A DNA stretch of 18,814 bases, from the NCBI GenBank assembly GCA_910578995.1, contig CAJTSY010000079.1, positions 1-18,814 of the forward strand, in the 5' to 3' direction. This document shows, piece by piece, positions 14,831 to 18,814 of this stretch (position 1 is its first letter; each line of letters opens with the position of its first letter). The position numbers and the translations under genes were made by a program. Source of the stretch: an uncultured Acetatifactor sp. (GTDB lineage Bacteria; Bacillota; Clostridia; Lachnospirales; Lachnospiraceae). The notes beneath the pieces are model-generated. The model made no database searches, was not told the origin of the DNA, and saw only the letters and a program-made list of their open reading frames with translations.

Positions 14831-14916
14831 TTCCGCTTCCTCATTTCGGGCGCAGGAAAAGACAGATGCAAAATTCCGCTTCCTCATTTCGAGCGTAGGA
14901 AAAGACAGATACAACA
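14831..14916 (+). repeat. 43-bp tandem duplication in the LacI-gene leader
   Basis: Units 14831-14873 and 14874-14916 begin TTCCGCTTCCTCATTTCG and share 39 of 43 bases. Each can fold weakly (TTCCT with AGGAA). The second unit ends about 30 bp before the start codon. It is either a recent slippage duplication or a repeated leader module. Confidence 0.85.
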
Positions 14917-14949
14917 AAAACACAACAAAACAGAAACGGAGAAATGAAT

Positions 14950-16011
14950 ATGGCAGAACGAGTTACAATACAGGACATTGCAGATGCCCTTGGCGTATCC
15001 CGGAACACGGTTTCCAAGGCCATCAACAACACCGGGCTCCTGGCGGACACCACCAGGGAAAAAGTCCTCCAGAAAACCATGGAAATGGGCTACAAGCAAT
15101 TTTCTTATGCAAATATTGCGGGTGCCGGAAAAAAAGCGGAGCCTCCCACGCCCGCCGGGGAAATCGCACTGTTTTCCACGGGCTTCATCGGAAATTCCCA
15201 CTTTGCCGCCACCATGCTGGACAAATTCCAGAGGGAGCTCTCCCAGCTGGGCTACAGCTTTACCATGCACCGGATTCCCACAGAAATGGTGGATGCCCTG
15301 CAGCTGCCCGCTTCCTATCATAAGGATAAGACTGCCGGAATCATCTGCGTGGAGATGTTTGACCGGAATTACGCCGAAATGCTCTGCGGCCTGGGGACGC
15401 CCATCCTGTTTGCCGATACGCCCGTAGTCGGTTTGGGGAATCCCCTGCGGGCAGACTGTCTCTATATGGAAAACCGGACCGGCATCCACAGCCTGGTGCG
15501 GGAAATGGTCCGCCGGGGAAAGAAGCGCATCGGTTTCATCGGGGAGTACCTGCACTGCCAGTCCTTCTGTGAGCGATACATGGCCTACCGCAACGCCATG
15601 TACCTGGCAGGGCTGCCCTGCAGGGAGGAATGGTGCCTTATCGGCCAGAACACGGAAGTCCGCAGGCCGGAGGGGATTGACTATCAGGAATACCTGACAA
15701 AATGCTTCCAAAACATAGACGAACTTCCGGAAGTTTTCCTCTGCGCCAACGACTTTGTGGCACTGGATACCCTGCAGGTATTTAAAAAGATGGGAATCGC
15801 CGTCCCTGATGATGTCTGGCTCTGCGGCTTTGACGACTCCCCCGAGTCCGGCATGGTGACGCCCACCCTGACCACCGTTCACATTCACAGCCAGATCATG
15901 GGATTTTCCGCGGTTCACCTTCTGGTGTCCCGCATTCAGGAGCCGTCCCTGAATTTCCGTACCATCCACACGGAGACCAACGTGATTTACAGGGAATCCA
16001 CCGGGGACTGA
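14950..16011 (+). CDS. LacI-family transcriptional repressor
   Basis: 353 residues. The N-terminal helix-turn-helix TIQDIADALGVSRNTVSKAI (about 6-25) and hinge are followed by a periplasmic-binding-protein-like sensor domain (about 70-350) containing the family pattern RRGKKRIGFIGE, PEVFLCANDFVALDTLQVFK and VWLCGFDDSPES near the C-terminus. Start ATG 14950 is preferred because GGAG lies 8 nt away; ATG 14944 is too close to it. It is divergent from the transporter-fructosidase operon, the normal arrangement for a local repressor that releases DNA on binding the imported sugar or a breakdown product. The boxes at 14244-14544 are its likely sites. Confidence 0.93.
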   Translation: MAERVTIQDIADALGVSRNTVSKAINNTGLLADTTREKVLQKTMEMGYKQFSYANIAGAGKKAEPPTPAGEIALFSTGFIGNSHFAATMLDKFQRELSQLGYSFTMHRIPTEMVDALQLPASYHKDKTAGIICVEMFDRNYAEMLCGLGTPILFADTPVVGLGNPLRADCLYMENRTGIHSLVREMVRRGKKRIGFIGEYLHCQSFCERYMAYRNAMYLAGLPCREEWCLIGQNTEVRRPEGIDYQEYLTKCFQNIDELPEVFLCANDFVALDTLQVFKKMGIAVPDDVWLCGFDDSPESGMVTPTLTTVHIHSQIMGFSAVHLLVSRIQEPSLNFRTIHTETNVIYRESTGD

Positions 16012-16021
16012 CAACATGCAA

Positions 16022-16050
16022 TTGACGGGAATTCGCCGGAAACTGATAAA
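16022..16050 (+). promoter_or_regulatory. Putative promoter of the YesL-family gene
   Basis: TTGACG (16022-16027), a 17-nt spacer and GATAAA (16045-16050), about 115 bp before the start codon. The 11-mer ATGCAATTGAC overlaps the -35 (16016-16026) and is repeated directly after the -10 (16050-16060), which could be an operator pair. No terminator was seen after the LacI-family gene, so read-through is also possible. Confidence 0.4.
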
Positions 16051-16165
16051 TGCAATTGACAAATAGCTGCGCCATAACTGCTCCGCCGGCGGCAGAAACG
16101 GAAATACACTTTGCGAAAGCAATTTAGAGCAAAATGAAAAATAAATCAAAACGAGGAGAAAGCGT

Positions 16166-16918
16166 ATGAACAACATTTTTAACCCCGAAGGAAAAGTCAT
16201 GCTGTTTTTCACAAAAATTGCCTACACGGCCTATCTGAATGTGCTGTGGTTTCTCTGCTGCCTCCCCATCGTGACGGCAGGAGCATCCACCACCGCGCTG
16301 TTCTATGTGACGCTGAAGCTTGCGAAAGACGAGGAAGGCGCCATCACCAGATCCTTCTTCCGGGCCTTCCGGCGCAATTTCCGGAAAGCCACCCTTATCT
16401 GGCTGATCCTTCTGGCCGGGGGAGCCGTCCTGGCACTGGACGGATATGTCTTCTACCACATGCGGTTTGAAAATGTATTCTGGACCATTGGGACGGCAGT
16501 CTTCCTGGTGGCAGTGGCCGCTTATGCCATCATTTTGATGTACATATTCCCCCTTCTGGCCCGGTTTGAAAATACGGTAAAAGCCATGTTCCTGAATTCC
16601 CTTCTGCTCGGAATGCGCTTTCTGCTCTGCACCGCAGCCATGGCAGCCATCTACTTTGTTATGGCTTTCGTGGTAATCAATGTATTCACTCCGGCGATTA
16701 TTTTCGGGGAAGGCCTCTGCGCCCTGCTCTGCTCCCACCTGCTAGCCAATATCCTGCTGCTCTGTGAGGAGAAAGCTGCAGCACCGGAAGAGAAATGGCA
16801 AAGCGAAGAGGACGCTGCAGCGCCGCAAGGAGATGGGCAAATGAAGCCGGAACCGGATTTGAAATCCGCATATCAGGGCGCAAAGCAACCCCTGCAATTT
16901 GGCATGAAGGAGGCATGA
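16166..16918 (+). CDS. YesL-family (DUF624) membrane protein
   Basis: 250 residues with the family start NPEGKVMLFFTKIAYTAYLN, helices at about 14-40, 75-95, 104-131, 146-176 and 180-200, and the conserved segment AFRRNFRKAT. The tail (about 201-250) is hydrophilic, rich in Glu, Ala and Gln, and longer than I expect for the family. YesL-family genes sit next to LplABC-type oligosaccharide transporters in Bacillus and clostridia, where their molecular role is unknown. The SD GAGGAG lies 7 nt before the ATG. The stop overlaps the start of the next gene. Confidence 0.88.
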   Translation: MNNIFNPEGKVMLFFTKIAYTAYLNVLWFLCCLPIVTAGASTTALFYVTLKLAKDEEGAITRSFFRAFRRNFRKATLIWLILLAGGAVLALDGYVFYHMRFENVFWTIGTAVFLVAVAAYAIILMYIFPLLARFENTVKAMFLNSLLLGMRFLLCTAAMAAIYFVMAFVVINVFTPAIIFGEGLCALLCSHLLANILLLCEEKAAAPEEKWQSEEDAAAPQGDGQMKPEPDLKSAYQGAKQPLQFGMKEA

Positions 16919-17739
16919 TGAAAATGACAGAGCAAAGCCCTTCCCACCACTTCCCACAGGCGCGCTCCGAAAAGCCCCTCCGGCCATCTGCCGGGAAACG
17001 TCTCGGAAAATGGCTGAAAGACGACAGCCTGGGCACCCTGCACGGCCGGAAGAAGTTGCAGCATATCCTCTTCTATTACAAATTCCCTCTGGCAGCGCTG
17101 TGCTTCCTGCTGTTTTTTACCGGCTCCAACATATACGGACAGCTCACCCGCAAGGATGTGCTCCTTTACACCGCCCTGGTAAACGTAAATGCAGGCGAGA
17201 CCCTGGCCGGGCAGCTTGGCCCGGATTTCACCGCCAGCCTGGATGCCGACACCTCCAAATATGAGACGCAGCTGTACACCGGGCTGTACCTGACGGACGA
17301 TGAACTGAATGAATGGCATGAGTACACTTACGCGTCGCGGATGAAAATCCTGGCCGCCATTGAGGGAAAGATGATGGATGTGGTGCTGATGAACAGGGAG
17401 GCCTTCGACGCCTTTTCCCAGAACGGATACCTGCTGGACCTGGACAGCTTCCTGGCAGCCCGTGATCCGGAATTATACCGGACGCTTCAGTCAGCCCTGG
17501 TGGATAATATCGTCATCCTGGAGGACAATGCGGACGACATGGCGCTGGATGATTCCCTTTCCTACAGCGCGGTTACGGAAGAGCACCGCTTCGGCCTGGA
17601 CCTGTCCGGGAGCCCTTATATCGGGCAGGCGGGCTTTGAGGATACGGTGTATCTGGGGATTGTGGCCAATACGCCCAGGGCAGATGCGGTTATTGCTTAT
17701 CTGCGGTACCTGACGGCAGGGACAGGGGATGGGCTGTAA
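16918..17739 (+). CDS. Unrecognised membrane-anchored protein coupled to the YesL-family gene
   Basis: About 273 residues from ATG 16918, which shares one base with the YesL stop; AAGGAGG is 4 nt upstream, and ATG 16924 is a close alternative with 10-nt spacing. The N-terminus is basic and hydrophilic (about 1-48), followed by one helix (about 50-72). The C-terminal domain (about 78-273) should lie outside the membrane. It includes DVVLMNREAFDAFSQNGYLL and LDLDSFL, which look like the mixed alpha/beta lobes of solute-binding proteins, but there is no lipobox. I assign no function. Coupled translation suggests it works with the YesL-family protein. Confidence 0.8.
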   Translation: MKMTEQSPSHHFPQARSEKPLRPSAGKRLGKWLKDDSLGTLHGRKKLQHILFYYKFPLAALCFLLFFTGSNIYGQLTRKDVLLYTALVNVNAGETLAGQLGPDFTASLDADTSKYETQLYTGLYLTDDELNEWHEYTYASRMKILAAIEGKMMDVVLMNREAFDAFSQNGYLLDLDSFLAARDPELYRTLQSALVDNIVILEDNADDMALDDSLSYSAVTEEHRFGLDLSGSPYIGQAGFEDTVYLGIVANTPRADAVIAYLRYLTAGTGDGL

Positions 17740-17852
17740 CCCTCTGCGCACATTTTCTAACATGCGCTTTCCCGGAGGAGTAAATACTTTACAGGTCTTT
17801 TCTCCACAGGAATGAAAAAAGTCATTACATTATCCACTATTTCTCCCCGAAT

Positions 17853-18380
17853 TTACACCATCCATCCCGCCAGCACCACGCTCATCACCGTCCCAGCCAG
17901 CGTGGCCAGCAGCGCCCCGGTCAGGGTAAAGCGGGTCTTGGTCACCTTCGCCGCCAGGAAATACACACTCATGGTATAAAACACCGTCTCTGTGCAGCTC
18001 ATGAGGATGGATGTCAGCATCCCCGCATAAGAATCCGGCCCAGACGTACGGAAGATATCCAACACCAGTCCCGTAGCCGCAGAGGAAGAGAACAGCTTTA
18101 CCACCAACAGCGGCATCAGCTGGGCAGGCAGCCCCACCGCTGCCGCGGCAGGACCGAGGAGCGTTCCCAGCATCTCGAAAAAGCCTGATGCCCGCAGCAT
18201 CCCCACCGCCACCAAAAGCCCGATAAGCGTGGGAACAATATCCACCACTATCTTCAGACCGTCCTTTGCGCCCTTCAGAAAAGTCTCATATACTTTAACC
18301 CTGGAGACAAAGCCATAGCCTACAATAAAAAAGATCAGGATAGGAATGACAATGTCCGAAAGATGAGCCAACGCGTTCAT
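17853..18380 (-). CDS. spmB: Spore maturation protein B
   Basis: 175 residues with nucleoside-recognition (Gate) domain helices throughout. Recognisable segments are KVYETFLKGAKDGLKIVVDI, PTLIGLLVAVGMLRASG and LMSCTETVFYTMSVYFLAAK. The family is required for spore-core dehydration together with SpmA (family knowledge). The start overlaps the spmA stop by 4 nt (ATGA), with GGAGG about 9 nt upstream. It is a main reason for calling the organism an endospore former. No clear terminator was found in the 113-bp gap 17740-17852, which also ends the plus-strand gene; only a small palindrome, GTAAA-TAC-TTTAC, is there. Confidence 0.93.
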   Translation of the reverse strand: MNALAHLSDIVIPILIFFIVGYGFVSRVKVYETFLKGAKDGLKIVVDIVPTLIGLLVAVGMLRASGFFEMLGTLLGPAAAAVGLPAQLMPLLVVKLFSSSAATGLVLDIFRTSGPDSYAGMLTSILMSCTETVFYTMSVYFLAAKVTKTRFTLTGALLATLAGTVMSVVLAGWMV

Positions 18381-18814
18381 ACCGCTTTTCCTCCCCTGCC
18401 CCTTCGTCTTTCTGATAATATTCCGACAGTTGTGTCAGTCCTGGGGATACCCGCCCCCGTCTTAGCGGAGTGATCCTTAATTTTACAATATACAATAGCC
18501 GCCAACGTGCTCACCAGCGTAGCCGCAATGGCCGGGGCGATAATAGCCGTGGGCTTCGCGCTTCCATATTGGCTTCTATAGGCAATCATATTCACCGGAA
18601 TCAGCTGCAGGGAGGAGATATTGAGAATCAGGAAAATGCACATTTCATTGCTAGCCCGCCTGCCCCGGCGGACACCCCCTCCTCCGCGGATATCCCCTCC
18701 TCCGTATTCCGCCTCCAGGTACTCCGGGTTCCCCCTCTCCGCCTCCAACTTCGCCAGTTCCTCCATGGCCTTCAGCCCCGCCGGCGTACAGGCCCACCCC
18801 AGCCCCAGCACATT
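18377..18814 (-). CDS. spmA: Spore maturation protein A, C-terminal part
   Basis: 146 codons entering from the right edge. NVLGLGWACTPAGLKAMEEL and the later ASNEMCIFLILNISSLQLIP and VNMIAYRSQYGS are diagnostic of SpmA. Between them lies a hydrophilic insert of about 25-30 residues including EAEYGGGDIRGGGGVRRGRR, longer and more Gly/Arg-rich than the short linker I expect in this family. The last helices (TAIIAPAIAATLVSTLAAIV) are followed by a basic tail. It forms a two-gene unit with spmB. Confidence 0.92.
   Translation of the reverse strand, partial: NVLGLGWACTPAGLKAMEELAKLEAERGNPEYLEAEYGGGDIRGGGGVRRGRRASNEMCIFLILNISSLQLIPVNMIAYRSQYGSAKPTAIIAPAIAATLVSTLAAIVYCKIKDHSAKTGAGIPRTDTTVGILSERRRGRGGKAV

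Noticed and set aside
14831..14916. CRISPR-like repeat
   Set aside because: Only two directly abutting units with no spacer; a tandem duplication, not an array.
14884..16212. 442-codon minus-strand frame
   Set aside because: Mirror of the LacI-family gene, which has a clear helix-turn-helix and SD; the mirror frame has low-complexity composition and no domain.
17740..17852. Bidirectional terminator between the plus-strand unit and spmB
   Set aside because: Only weak GCGC pairings and a 5-bp palindrome were found, without a convincing stem plus T-run.

Overview
The window looks like a piece of chromosome from an endospore-forming, Gram-positive gut clostridium, most likely Lachnospiraceae (inference). 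The support is: a spmA-spmB pair at the right edge, sigma-A type promoters, strong AGGAGG-type ribosome binding sites, an LplABC-type sugar ABC transporter with a YesL-family protein, and a serine-recombinase remnant of the kind found on clostridial mobile elements. No rRNA, tRNA or CRISPR array was seen.

The window is a mosaic. Positions 1-1400 are AT-rich and carry, on the minus strand, the start of a probable bacteriocin-associated (DUF1430-like) membrane protein, a small three-helix membrane protein and an Xre-type membrane-anchored regulator. Positions about 1440-8575 look like a decayed mobile or integrated region. It holds a long inverted-repeat element, a gene broken by two frameshifts, repeats resembling insertion-sequence ends, a peptide-detoxification style module (response regulator, frameshifted histidine kinase, ABC ATPase, FtsX-type permease), an iteron-like array of 21-bp repeats, a second 21-bp-phased array inside a coding remnant, and the first 50 codons of a large serine recombinase. 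The module appears to be one regulatory unit. A sigma-A promoter precedes the response regulator gene, and an 11-bp-phased direct repeat that looks like its binding site precedes the transporter genes. One missing A in an A-run disrupts the kinase just before its phosphorylated histidine.

From about 8700 onward the sequence is GC-richer and orderly. A minus-strand operon (14221 down to 8760) encodes two sugar ABC permeases, a solute-binding lipoprotein and a cytoplasmic GH32 fructosidase. It is divergent from a plus-strand LacI-family repressor gene followed by a YesL-family gene and an unrecognised membrane-anchored protein. The natural reading is import of a fructose-containing oligosaccharide, hydrolysis inside the cell, and control by the LacI protein. 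The transporter set has no ATPase, as is usual for this family, which borrows a shared MsmX-type ATPase encoded elsewhere.

The divergent intergenic region (14222-14949) is the most unusual part. It has five same-strand copies of the 10-mer TTTTACATTT, overlapping both promoters, a perfect consensus promoter with a leader of about 370 nt, a 43-bp tandem duplication, and a hairpin element. A diverged copy of that hairpin lies between the second permease gene and the binding-protein gene (12213-12300). The right edge (17853-18814) carries spmB and the 3' part of spmA.
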